Shown piece after piece: positions 50,820 through 59,818 of a stretch of 64,000 nucleotides of DNA (position 1 is the stretch's first letter; each line of letters starts with the position of its first letter). A program made the position numbers and the translations under genes. Origin of the DNA: Granulosicoccus sp964390335 (GTDB taxonomy: Bacteria; Pseudomonadota; Gammaproteobacteria; Granulosicoccales; Granulosicoccaceae). The notes beneath the pieces were generated by a model, which did no database searches, was not told the origin of the DNA, and worked only from the letters and a program-made list of their open reading frames with translations. The DNA lies in NCBI GenBank assembly GCA_964390335.1, contig CAYMHU010000008.1, forward strand, positions 1 through 64,000. Reading direction: 5' to 3'.

Positions 50820-52018
50820 AGCCTAGTCAACGTGTTGCCCAGCAATCGGTTGCCATTCTTGGATCAACCGGCTCCATCGGTAAAAGCACACTGAACGTCA
50901 TTGCGTTGCACCCGGAGAAATATCGCGTTCAATTGCTCTCAGCTAATACCAATGTTGAACTGATGGTGCAGCAGTGCACCGCGTTTAATCCCACCATAGC
51001 GGTGATGCAAAACGCCGATGCCGCACAAGCATTACACACGCAACTACAAACTCTGGGGCTCGACACACAAGTACTACAAGGGGAACAAGCGCTGTGCGAT
51101 TGCGTGAGCAACGATGCCGTTGATATAGCGGTTGCAGCGATTGTCGGTGCTGCCGGGCTCATGTCGACTCTTGCTGCTGCACGGAGTGGTAAGCGGGTTT
51201 TATTGGCGAATAAAGAAGCATTGGTGATGAGCGGTTCATTGTTAATGAGCAGTGCGGTTGAGTCCGGAGCGCTCATAATGCCAACAGACAGCGAGCACAA
51301 TGCTATTTTTCAGTGTTTGGCCGACCATAAATTGACTAAAAATGAAGCAGGCATAGAAAAAATTTTACTGACGGGTTCAGGCGGTCCATTACGAAATTGT
51401 TCACTAAGTGAGCTAAGTGTTGTAAAGCCACAACAAGCGTTACAGCACCCAAATTGGAACATGGGGCCCAAGATCTCAATCGATTCTGCAACCTTAATGA
51501 ATAAAGGTTTAGAGGTCATCGAGGCCTGTACTTTGTTCTCGTTAGCACTGTCAGATATCGAGGTGCTCATTCACCCTGAGAGTGTTGTGCACTCCATGGT
51601 TCAGTATCGAGACGGATCGGTTCTAGCGCAGCTAGGACGCCCTGATATGCGTACTCCGATAGCGCATGCGCTGGCATGGCCCGAGCGTATCGATGCCGGT
51701 GTGGAGCCATTAAATTTCCATCAGATTGCAGGTCTGCATTTTGAAGAACCCGATTTGAATCGCTTTCCGTGCTTACGACTTGCGTTTGAAGCACAGGAGG
51801 CAGGGGGCACTGCACCGACGGTATTGAACGCTGCAAATGAAATTGCCGTTGCTGCATTTCTGGACGGGGGTGTCTCATTTTTACAACTGGCTCAGCTGGT
51901 GGAAGATACATTGGGTGACGTAAAAATATCCCCGGCAAGCGATTTGACCACTATTATTGAAGCAGACAAACAAGCTCGTGAACTGGCTCAAACAAACTTA
52001 AGCAAACTGCGCGAATAA
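50810..52018 (+). CDS. dxr: 1-deoxy-D-xylulose-5-phosphate reductoisomerase
   Basis: The 402-residue NADPH enzyme performs the committed step of the MEP isoprenoid pathway. N-terminal G-S-T-G-S-I-G cofactor loop, L-A-N-K-E-A-L-V-M-S, metal-binding P-T-D-S-E-H-N-A-I-F-Q and N-W-x-M-G-P-K-I-S-I-D-S-A-T-L-M-N-K-G. It supplies precursors for UppS encoded just upstream. Confidence 0.97.
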   Translation: MDVKPSQRVAQQSVAILGSTGSIGKSTLNVIALHPEKYRVQLLSANTNVELMVQQCTAFNPTIAVMQNADAAQALHTQLQTLGLDTQVLQGEQALCDCVSNDAVDIAVAAIVGAAGLMSTLAAARSGKRVLLANKEALVMSGSLLMSSAVESGALIMPTDSEHNAIFQCLADHKLTKNEAGIEKILLTGSGGPLRNCSLSELSVVKPQQALQHPNWNMGPKISIDSATLMNKGLEVIEACTLFSLALSDIEVLIHPESVVHSMVQYRDGSVLAQLGRPDMRTPIAHALAWPERIDAGVEPLNFHQIAGLHFEEPDLNRFPCLRLAFEAQEAGGTAPTVLNAANEIAVAAFLDGGVSFLQLAQLVEDTLGDVKISPASDLTTIIEADKQARELAQTNLSKLRE

Positions 52019-52042
52019 CCTTCCAACGAAAACGATGTCTCT

Positions 52043-53413
52043 ATGTTCAGCAACGTAGCATTTAGTGCGCTCGCTTTTATTATTGCGCTCGGACTGCTTA
52101 TCGCAATCCACGAGTACGGCCACTTCTGGGTTGCCCGTCGCGTCGGTATTAAAGTGCTGCGCTTCTCCATTGGCTTTGGCAAGGCGCTATGGACGAAAAA
52201 AGGCAAAGTCGACGACACCGAATACACCATTGCGGCTATCCCGTTAGGCGGGTACGTGAAGATGTTGGATGAACGCGTTGAACCTGTAGCCGCCAGCGAA
52301 CGACATCGATCGTTTAATCAGCAATCATTAGCAGCCCGTACTGCAGTCGTTATTGCCGGACCCATGGCTAACTTTATTCTGGCCATCTTGGCTTACTGGT
52401 TAGTCATGATGATCGGTATCAGCGGCGTTGCGCCATTAATCGGTCCCGTGCCGGACAACACGCCAGCGGCCGTTGGCGGTTTTGAAAACGAAGACAAACT
52501 TATCTCCATAAACGGGACTAAGACACCGTCGTGGAACGATGCACGCATTGCGCTGCTCGATGGCAGCATTAATGCTAGCGAGCCTCTGTTAATTGAGGTA
52601 GAGACAGCAGATGGTCAATTGACCTCACGGATGTTGCGCCTCGATAACGTCAGCGTGTTAAAGGAAAGTGGCGACCCGTTAGAAAAAATGGGTTTTAGCC
52701 CGTGGTGGCCGAAAATAGACCCCGTTGTTGGTCAAGTGTTTGATGGCACTGCTGCATCCGCTGCTGGTATCCAGGCAGGGGATAGAGTGATGGCAGTGGA
52801 TCAACAGCCCATAGAGACATGGCAGGATTTTGTTGTCATGGTGCAGCCCAGTGCTGGTAAAACCTTGCTGCTCACGATACAACGAAATAATTCAACAATC
52901 GAAGTGCCGATTACACCTCAGGCGCATGTTATCAATGGGCAAACCATTGGCCGTATTGGTGTATCTGAATCTCAGTCGCAGGCCTTGTTCGACAAAGCCC
53001 GAGTCACTGTTCAATACTCACCGATAGTCGCATTTAAAAAAGCGTTGCAGCGCACTTGGGATATGTCTAAGTTAACGCTGCAAATGCTTGGCAAGCTGGT
53101 TGTTGGTCAGGCATCGCTTGATAACATCAGCGGGCCCATTAGTATTGCGCAGTTTGCGGGACAATCAGCATCCATTGGTATTGATCACTATATTAATTTT
53201 ATAGCCATGATCAGTATTAGTTTGGCTGTGTTAAATCTTTTACCTATACCCATGCTCGATGGCGGGCACTTAATGTACTTTGCGATTGAAGCAATTACCC
53301 GTAAACCCGTTTCTGAGCGTGTACAAATATTGGGGCAACAACTTGGATTGTGTTTGCTGGGTGGTTTAATGTTTTTGGCTTTTTACAATGATATTTGGCG
53401 GTTAATGCAATGA
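52043..53413 (+). CDS. rseP: Site-2 protease RseP
   Basis: The 456-residue intramembrane zinc protease has H-E-x2-H in A-I-H-E-Y-G-H-F (His23, Glu24, His27) and the third ligand motif N-L-L-P-I-P-M-L-D-G-G-H. Two periplasmic PDZ domains lie between. It cleaves RseA after DegS to activate sigma-E in envelope stress, and trims signal peptides. It overlaps bamA by 4 bases (ATGA). Confidence 0.97.
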   Translation: MFSNVAFSALAFIIALGLLIAIHEYGHFWVARRVGIKVLRFSIGFGKALWTKKGKVDDTEYTIAAIPLGGYVKMLDERVEPVAASERHRSFNQQSLAARTAVVIAGPMANFILAILAYWLVMMIGISGVAPLIGPVPDNTPAAVGGFENEDKLISINGTKTPSWNDARIALLDGSINASEPLLIEVETADGQLTSRMLRLDNVSVLKESGDPLEKMGFSPWWPKIDPVVGQVFDGTAASAAGIQAGDRVMAVDQQPIETWQDFVVMVQPSAGKTLLLTIQRNNSTIEVPITPQAHVINGQTIGRIGVSESQSQALFDKARVTVQYSPIVAFKKALQRTWDMSKLTLQMLGKLVVGQASLDNISGPISIAQFAGQSASIGIDHYINFIAMISISLAVLNLLPIPMLDGGHLMYFAIEAITRKPVSERVQILGQQLGLCLLGGLMFLAFYNDIWRLMQ

Positions 53414-55743
53414 CGCGCATGGTTCAATCGGTGTGGTGTTTAGCGTTTGCTATGCTATTTTCAACGGCAGTATTCGCGCAGCAAAATCAATCTTTTGTTG
53501 TGGCGGATATCATTGTTGAAGGTAACGAGCGTATTGATCTCGGCACCATATTAAATTACCTCCCTGTGCGCAGCAGCGATCAGTTCGATCCAAGCAGGGA
53601 TTCAGCAAGAGCGCTGCGTGCCTTATACGAAACCGGGTTGTTCAGCGACGTGCTTATAAAGCGTCGCGGCTCCAACATCCTTGTTGTAGAAATTGAAGAA
53701 CGACCATCCATTGGCAGCATTTCTATTGATGGAAACGACAAAATTCCAACCGAGGATTTACAGGCGTCGTTGCGACAAGCAGAAATTGCGTTAGGCAGGG
53801 TATATAACCGCTCACTACTAGAAACTGTGGAACGCGAATTACGGCGTGTGTACTTCAGTGCCGGTAACTATGGCAGTGAAATAGATATCAAAGTGGAAGA
53901 ATTGGAACGCAACCGCGTTGCCCTGGATATCGATATAACCGAGGGTGCTATCGCGAAGATCCAGCATATCAATATTGTTGGTAACCAGTCGTACTCCGAA
54001 GAAACTTTGGTTGATTTGCTGCAATCCAGAGAAAACACAATAAATCCGTTTAGCAACGCCGACGAATATTCGCAGGTTAAATTGGCGGCCGATATTGAAA
54101 CGCTGAGATCTTTTTATCAGGATCGGGGCTTTATCCGGTTTGAAGTTGAATCCACACAGGTATCTATATCGCCGGACAAGCGCGATATATTTATTGTGAT
54201 CAATATTAATGAAGGTGATCGCTACACCATTCGCGATATCAAACTGCGTGGCCAAGTGGATGTGCCAACGGAAGAGTTGCTCGAACTTGTTGAAATCTCG
54301 GAAGGCGATGTATTTGCGCGTAAAGACATCGTAGCAGGCAGTAACTTCATCACCGATAGGCTTGGACAAGATGGCTTTGCGTTTGCTGAAGTCGACGTCA
54401 TACCCGATATCGACGATACCAGTAAAGATGTGGGCTTAACGTTTGTGGTCGATCCCGGTAAACGAGTTTACGTTCGCCGGATTATTTTCACCGGCCAATT
54501 TAAAACCCGAGATGAAGTGCTGCGGCGTGAGATGCGACAATTCGAAGGCAGTCGATTCTCGCCAGCGCTAGTTAATCGATCTAGAATACGTTTACAGCGT
54601 TTGGCGTTTATGCAAAACGTGAGTATCCGTACACCGCGTGTGCCGGGTAGTGACGATCAGGTCGATCTGGAAATTACTGTACAAGAAGGCCCGTCAGGTT
54701 CCTTTAGTGCAGGGTTTGGATACGGTACTGAAGGTGCGTCAGTTAATTTGGCTTTCTCGCAAGAGAATTTGTTTGGTACGGGTCAAAGTATGCAGTTCGC
54801 TTTTGATAATACTGATACTACGCGCCAACTGTCGTTATCTGTTCGTAATCCATACTTCACCGACGACGGTATTAGTCGCACACTGCGCGCATTCATATCA
54901 GAGACAGATATTTCAAACACCGCATCGCGTTCGCCGTATCTCAGTAGTTCGCGCGGTGCCAGTGTTAATTTTGGTGTACCACTAAGCGAATTTTCAACGT
55001 TTAGAGTAGGTGCGGGTTATGAACGTACTGAGATAGGCGTGACCAGCCAAACTCCGGATGATATCAACTCGTTTCTTGATGTCAACGGCGATACCTTCGA
55101 TCTATGGAATCTGAATCTTGGGTTTACATTCGATACACGCAACAGAACGGTTTTTGCAACCTCTGGTTTTGTAAACCGTTTTTCATTGGATATTAGTGCG
55201 CCATTTAGCGATATCACCTATTTTAAAGCCGGGTACGGATTGGAATATTTTCGCGCGATAACTGAACGCTATACATTCTCTACAACCATCAGAGTCGACG
55301 GTGGCTCAGGCTATGCCGACTTCGACAATATCCCATTTTTTAAACGCTACTATGCCGGTGGCGTACGAACCCTGAGAGGGTATAGAACTGGTTCGCTTGG
55401 TCCTAAAGACGTCATTGCTGTTGAGCAGGAAGATGGCAGTTTTGTGGATGTGGAAAAAGCATCCGGTGGAGATTTTCGAACACTTGGCACTGTGGAAATA
55501 ATTTTTCCACCACCGTTTGTGGAAGAACCCGGTGCAACAAGATTCAGTATATTTACTGATTTTGGCAATGTATTCAAAGATTTGGATGACTTCGATACAG
55601 CGGAATTTCGCGCATCGTACGGTGTAGCGTTTGTGTGGTTGTCACCTGTAGGCCCATTGACATTTAGCCTTGCCTACCCCTATAACAATAAGCGTGGGGA
55701 CTCAGAGGACAACTTCCAATTTACAATCGGTTCTATCTTTTAA
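53410..55743 (+). CDS. bamA: Outer membrane protein assembly factor BamA
   Basis: The 777-residue Omp85 protein has a signal peptide ending V-F-A-Q (about residues 1-24), five POTRA domains to about residue 425 and a 16-strand barrel. G-F-G-Y-G-T-E-G starts the barrel, and the lid motif V-R-T-L-R-G-Y and the C-terminal F-T-I-G-S-I-F fit the barrel consensus. It folds outer-membrane proteins. ATG 53410 overlaps the rseP stop; an in-frame TTG at 53395 is rejected. Confidence 0.97.
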   Translation: MTRMVQSVWCLAFAMLFSTAVFAQQNQSFVVADIIVEGNERIDLGTILNYLPVRSSDQFDPSRDSARALRALYETGLFSDVLIKRRGSNILVVEIEERPSIGSISIDGNDKIPTEDLQASLRQAEIALGRVYNRSLLETVERELRRVYFSAGNYGSEIDIKVEELERNRVALDIDITEGAIAKIQHINIVGNQSYSEETLVDLLQSRENTINPFSNADEYSQVKLAADIETLRSFYQDRGFIRFEVESTQVSISPDKRDIFIVININEGDRYTIRDIKLRGQVDVPTEELLELVEISEGDVFARKDIVAGSNFITDRLGQDGFAFAEVDVIPDIDDTSKDVGLTFVVDPGKRVYVRRIIFTGQFKTRDEVLRREMRQFEGSRFSPALVNRSRIRLQRLAFMQNVSIRTPRVPGSDDQVDLEITVQEGPSGSFSAGFGYGTEGASVNLAFSQENLFGTGQSMQFAFDNTDTTRQLSLSVRNPYFTDDGISRTLRAFISETDISNTASRSPYLSSSRGASVNFGVPLSEFSTFRVGAGYERTEIGVTSQTPDDINSFLDVNGDTFDLWNLNLGFTFDTRNRTVFATSGFVNRFSLDISAPFSDITYFKAGYGLEYFRAITERYTFSTTIRVDGGSGYADFDNIPFFKRYYAGGVRTLRGYRTGSLGPKDVIAVEQEDGSFVDVEKASGGDFRTLGTVEIIFPPPFVEEPGATRFSIFTDFGNVFKDLDDFDTAEFRASYGVAFVWLSPVGPLTFSLAYPYNNKRGDSEDNFQFTIGSIF

Positions 55744-55756
55744 ATATGGGAATTAA

Positions 55757-55788
55757 ATGCCATCTCAATGCCATCTCAATGCCATCTA
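55757..55788 (+). repeat. 11-bp direct repeats between bamA and skp
   Basis: ATGCCATCTCA occurs at 55757-55767 and 55768-55778, with a third, slightly changed copy at 55779-55788. Each copy contains an ATG, so the repeat multiplies possible start codons just before skp. Confidence 0.8.
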
Positions 55789-55799
55789 AGGGAAGTACA

Positions 55800-56360
55800 G
55801 TGACAATAGTTTTTAGTCTGTTTAATTGTCGATTACGGCCTGCTGTGTTGCTGGTTGCAATGCTTCTGTGCGCTGCCGGAGCGCATGCGCAGGAAGCCGC
55901 GTCACGTATTGGTTTCGTTGATATACCGTACTTGATCGATAAAGCCCCCCAAGCGGTAGAAGCCGAGCAGCGCCTTGAAACCGAATTTGCTCCACGGCAA
56001 TTGGAATTGCAACAGCAGCGTGATGAATTGGCATCGTTAACGAAAAAGCTAAACAGTTCAGCACTTGAACTTGATGAAGCAGAACGAATCAGACTCGATC
56101 GCGAAAGCCGCACGCTTGAACGACGAATCAAACGATCAGAACAAGATTTTCGTGAAGAATTAAATATTCAAAAAAACAACGAATTTAAAAAAGTACGTAT
56201 CCTGGTACTAGAGGCCATTGCTCAGTTTGGTAAAACACATTCATACGACCTTATCGTCAGTGACGGTGTGCTGTTTGCTGCCAAACGCATCGATGTAACC
56301 GAGCGTATTCTTGAAAGTCTGGTTCAGGAAAACCTGCGCCTTCAATCCAGAAACCAGTAA
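55800..56360 (+). CDS. skp: Periplasmic OmpH-family chaperone Skp
   Basis: The 186-residue protein has a signal peptide (C-R-L-R-P-A-V-L-L-V-A-M-L-L-C-A-A-G-A-H-A, cleavage before Q-E-A), then R-I-G-F-V-D-I-P and a long alpha-helical coiled-coil region rich in Glu, Arg and Gln, as in the Skp tentacles. It holds unfolded outer-membrane proteins in the periplasm for BamA. GTG 55800 is chosen because AAGGGAAG lies just upstream and it puts the signal peptide at the start; ATG 55746 would add 18 residues encoded by the repeat. Confidence 0.9.
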   Translation: MTIVFSLFNCRLRPAVLLVAMLLCAAGAHAQEAASRIGFVDIPYLIDKAPQAVEAEQRLETEFAPRQLELQQQRDELASLTKKLNSSALELDEAERIRLDRESRTLERRIKRSEQDFREELNIQKNNEFKKVRILVLEAIAQFGKTHSYDLIVSDGVLFAAKRIDVTERILESLVQENLRLQSRNQ

Positions 56361-56377
56361 TTGGTGAGCATCCATCC

Positions 56378-57379
56378 GTGAAGCTGGGCCAACTTGCGGC
56401 TGCCCTTGAACTGCCATTGCAGGGCGATGCCAGTTATGAAGTGTATTCTTTAGCGCCCATATCCAGGGCTACCTGGTCCGAGCTTTCATTTGTTGTTAGC
56501 CATCGCTTTATAGACGAACTTGAATCGAGTCGGGCAGGCGCCATCATCGTGCCTCCATCTCTGGCTGATAAATTAAAGCGGAACGTATTGGTATCCGAGA
56601 ACCCCTATGCCAGCTACGCGAAAGCTTCATGGTTGTTGCACCCCGATCATTCTTTTAGCGCTGGTATTCATCCGTCAGCCATAATCGATCCCAGCGCTGT
56701 TATTAGCGATAGTGTCACCATCGGGGCTCAAGCCTATGTCGGACCCAAAGCAACCATTTCCGATGGTGCAATTATCGGTGAGCAGTGTGTTGTTGGCGAA
56801 AAGGTGCTAGTAGGCTCGAATACGCGTTTGTTTGCACGGGTCACGATTAATGATGCCTGTGTGCTAGGTAGTGATTGTCGCGTACAAAGCGGAGCCGTTA
56901 TTGGTTCGGAGGGATTTGGCTATGCGTATGACAGTGGATGGGAGCCCATTCACCAGGTGGGCCGAGTAGTCATTGGCAATTCTGTACACATTGGTGCCAA
57001 TACCACCATTGATCGAGGTGCATTGGACGACACGGTGATTGCAGACGGAGTCATTCTGGATAATCAAATACAGATTGCCCATAACGTGCAAATTGGCGAA
57101 AATACCGCGATTGCCGGTTGCGTTGGCATTGCTGGTAGTACACGTATTGGTGCAAATTGTCAGATCGGCGGCGCTTGCAATATTGTTGGGCATTTGCAGA
57201 TAGTGGATGGAGTCACGTTAAGTGCCACGTCGTTTGTATCGCAATCGATTACTAAACCGGGGCGGTATAGTTCAGGGATGCCTTTGCAGCACAGCAGAGA
57301 ATGGAAGCGTTCCTTTGTGTTGCTGTCTAGGCTGAACGATATTTATAAACGTATACAGCGGCTTGAGAAAAAAAGCTAA
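56378..57379 (+). CDS. lpxD: UDP-3-O-acylglucosamine N-acyltransferase LpxD
   Basis: The 333-residue left-handed beta-helix transferase adds the N-linked acyl chain in lipid A synthesis. An N-terminal uridine-binding domain is followed by hexapeptide repeats. The catalytic His is in I-Q-I-A-H-N-V-Q-I-G, with the G-S-E-G-F-G-Y-A segment also typical. It starts at GTG. Seventeen bases after skp, in the canonical skp-lpxD-fabZ-lpxA run. Confidence 0.96.
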   Translation: MKLGQLAAALELPLQGDASYEVYSLAPISRATWSELSFVVSHRFIDELESSRAGAIIVPPSLADKLKRNVLVSENPYASYAKASWLLHPDHSFSAGIHPSAIIDPSAVISDSVTIGAQAYVGPKATISDGAIIGEQCVVGEKVLVGSNTRLFARVTINDACVLGSDCRVQSGAVIGSEGFGYAYDSGWEPIHQVGRVVIGNSVHIGANTTIDRGALDDTVIADGVILDNQIQIAHNVQIGENTAIAGCVGIAGSTRIGANCQIGGACNIVGHLQIVDGVTLSATSFVSQSITKPGRYSSGMPLQHSREWKRSFVLLSRLNDIYKRIQRLEKKS

Positions 57380-57427
57380 GTGCGCAGGCTTTGCTAAAAT
57401 ACGTGCAACATTAACGGAGAAGGCAAA

Positions 57428-57880
57428 TTGGAATACCAAGATGATATTCGTGAGATTCTAAAATATCTCCCGCACCGTTATCCTTTTTTGTTAATTGACC
57501 GGGTTTTAGAGTTCAATGAGGACGCAGGACTAACGGCAATTAAAAACATCACGTTCAATGAGCCGATATTCACGGGTCATTTTCCACAGGCACCAATTTA
57601 TCCCGGTGTGCTGATTCTGGAAGGCATGGCGCAAGCATGCGCACTGCACGCTTTTAAAACGCTGGGTGGCTACCCAAGCGAAGAAACGCTGTACTTGTTG
57701 GCAGGCATCGATAAAGCGCGCTTTAAGCAACAGGTGGTTCCCGGCGATCAAATTCACTTCGAGGTGGTGCGCACGAAATCACGACAAGGAATTTCCCGGT
57801 ACGATTGTGTAGCCAGCGTGGACGGTAATAAGGCCTGCACCAGTGAAGTCATTATCGCCAAGAACGAGATAGCGCTTTGA
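57428..57880 (+). CDS. fabZ: 3-hydroxyacyl-[acyl-carrier-protein] dehydratase FabZ
   Basis: The 150-residue hotdog-fold dehydratase of fatty-acid elongation. Catalytic His in T-G-H-F-P-Q-A-P-I-Y-P-G-V and the helix L-E-G-M-A-Q-A with its Glu. No ATG precedes the conserved L-P-H-R-Y-P-F-L-L-I-D-R, so TTG 57428 after GGAGAAGG is the start. Its stop overlaps the lpxA start. It competes with LpxA for the 3-hydroxyacyl-ACP pool, which explains the co-location. Confidence 0.96.
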   Translation: MEYQDDIREILKYLPHRYPFLLIDRVLEFNEDAGLTAIKNITFNEPIFTGHFPQAPIYPGVLILEGMAQACALHAFKTLGGYPSEETLYLLAGIDKARFKQQVVPGDQIHFEVVRTKSRQGISRYDCVASVDGNKACTSEVIIAKNEIAL

Positions 57881-58647
57881 TTCATTCTACTGCCATCGTT
57901 GACGAGACAGCCTCGGTTGCAGCCGATTGCGAGATTGGCGCGTATTCCATAGTGGGTCCCAATGTAGAAATAGGAGCGGGCAGCGTTATTGGTCCACACG
58001 TAGTCATTAAAGGACCAACAAAAATTGGCCAGAATAACCGTATCTATCAATTTGCATCTGTAGGTGAAGATCCGCAAGATTTAAAATACGCCGGAGAGCC
58101 TACCGAACTGCATATTGGCGATAACAATGTTATTCGAGAATACGCAACCATTAACAGAGGGACAGCGGGTGGTGGCGCGCTAACAAAAATAGGCCACAAT
58201 AACCTGTTTATGGCGTATATCCACGTAGCTCACGATTGCCAGATTGGTGATAACACTGTATTTGCTAATGGTGCGTCGTTAGCGGGTCATGTCACTGTTG
58301 GCACTCATGCCATATTGGCAGGTTTTGCGTGCGTGCATCAGTTTTGTACTGTTGGTGAGCATGCGTTTATCGGATTGAATTCGGTTGCCAACCGCGATGT
58401 TCCACCTTTTATGATGGTAGTGGGTAACTATGCGGAAGCACGTGGCATCAATAAAAACGGTTTGCGTCGCCGTGACTTCAGCGAAGAAACCATCGGTGCA
58501 CTGCATCGCGCCTACCTTGCGTTGGTTAGGCAACGTGGTGATCGTAGTCAGGCAATGGAATTGTTAAAGCCGCTAGGTGAAGAGTTTCCGGATGTGCAAC
58601 GTTTTATGGATTTTATCAATAACAGCGAGCGCGGCATCGTTCGATAG
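57877..58647 (+). CDS. lpxA: UDP-N-acetylglucosamine acyltransferase LpxA
   Basis: The 256-residue left-handed beta-helix enzyme performs the first acylation of lipid A. The start I-H-S-T-A-I-V-D fits the family and requires TTG 57877, whose TG is shared with the fabZ stop (TTGA). Catalytic His in H-V-A-H-D-C-Q-I-G and the R-G-T motif N-R-G-T-A-G-G-G are present. It converges on lpxB, only 8 bases away. Confidence 0.96.
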   Translation: MIHSTAIVDETASVAADCEIGAYSIVGPNVEIGAGSVIGPHVVIKGPTKIGQNNRIYQFASVGEDPQDLKYAGEPTELHIGDNNVIREYATINRGTAGGGALTKIGHNNLFMAYIHVAHDCQIGDNTVFANGASLAGHVTVGTHAILAGFACVHQFCTVGEHAFIGLNSVANRDVPPFMMVVGNYAEARGINKNGLRRRDFSEETIGALHRAYLALVRQRGDRSQAMELLKPLGEEFPDVQRFMDFINNSERGIVR

Positions 58648-58655
58648 GCAAGCCA

Positions 58656-59801
58656 TTAAACATCAAACAACATGTCGCGTATTAACTGTGCGACTCTGCC
58701 GGATGCACCTCCGGTCCCCATCTTTTCTCGTACGTCGCGTAAGTTTATCTGCATTTCACGCCGGTAATTTGCATTAAACAACAGTTGCTCTAGTTCATCT
58801 GCCATTGCCTGAGGTTCTGCGTCGGATTGTACGAACTCTTGGCAAATGCGTCTGCCTGCAACGATATTGACCAAACCTATATTGTCAATTTGTATCAAGC
58901 GCTTCATCAGAGCGTAGTTAATCGTATTGATAACGTACATCACAGCCATGGGTGTGCCAAGCATTGCGGTTTCTAATGTCGCGGTACCGGATGCTGTTAA
59001 TACAGCATCGGCTGCACGCATAACGTTATAACTCTGACCATCGATTATGGCGACATCCAGATGACTGTCGTTAACTAATTGCGCTACTTGCTGACGGTCT
59101 AATGTGGGCGCAACCGGGATTGCGAACTCAATAGACGGGTGCTTTTGCTGTAGCAGTTTTGCACTTTGTAGCATCAATGGTAGATTTCGGGATAGCTCAC
59201 CGTTGCGACTACCCGGCTGTAGGCTCACAAACACGGAACTGCTTAACCCTAAATGGGCACGCGCCTGCGCTTTATCAAACGGGGAATGTGCGTCGTCCAC
59301 CAATGGGTGGCCTACGTAGCGCACAGGAATATTGGCTTGCTCGTAAACATCGACTTCAAATGGAAACAGAACCGCCATATGATCGACCAGTTCGCCAATC
59401 CGGTTAATGCGTTTTTTACGCCAAGCCCAAATTTGTGGGCTGATGTAAAATAGCACTGGAATGCCAAGTGCTTTGGCAGTCTCTGCAAGCTTTAAATTGA
59501 AATCAGGGTAGTCAACAATAATTAGAAGATCTGGCTTACGCTGTCGCATGGTTTCGCGCAGCAATTTTAATCGCTTCAGAAACGTAGGGTAGTTAATCAG
59601 TACATCAACAATGCCGATAACGGCAAGCTCCCTACAATCGAGTGTTAGCTCCATACCAACAGCTTCAAGCTTATCCGCTCCCATACCGAAACAGTCGAAC
59701 TCCAGGCCCTGATTTTTTAATGCCGACAGTGCGTGAGCTGCATGCATGTCGCTGGAGGCTTCTCCAGCTGAAATCATCAATAAGGGTTTCGACGTGTTCA
59801 T
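58656..59801 (-). CDS. lpxB: Lipid-A-disaccharide synthase LpxB
   Basis: The 381-residue GT-B (GT19) glycosyltransferase joins UDP-diacylglucosamine and lipid X. N-terminal S-A-G-E-A-S-S-D-M-H-A-A, I-D-Y-P-D-F-N-L-type V-D-Y-P-D-F-N-L and Y-I-S-P-Q-I-W-A-W-R are diagnostic, with the C-terminal A-S-G-T-A-T-L-E donor site. It is on the minus strand, facing lpxA, unlike the usual colinear lpxA-lpxB order. It follows a DegT-type aminotransferase gene by 17 bases. Confidence 0.96.
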   Translation of the reverse strand: MNTSKPLLMISAGEASSDMHAAHALSALKNQGLEFDCFGMGADKLEAVGMELTLDCRELAVIGIVDVLINYPTFLKRLKLLRETMRQRKPDLLIIVDYPDFNLKLAETAKALGIPVLFYISPQIWAWRKKRINRIGELVDHMAVLFPFEVDVYEQANIPVRYVGHPLVDDAHSPFDKAQARAHLGLSSSVFVSLQPGSRNGELSRNLPLMLQSAKLLQQKHPSIEFAIPVAPTLDRQQVAQLVNDSHLDVAIIDGQSYNVMRAADAVLTASGTATLETAMLGTPMAVMYVINTINYALMKRLIQIDNIGLVNIVAGRRICQEFVQSDAEPQAMADELEQLLFNANYRREMQINLRDVREKMGTGGASGRVAQLIRDMLFDV

Positions 59802-59818
59802 GTCTTGCGTTGCGTGTG

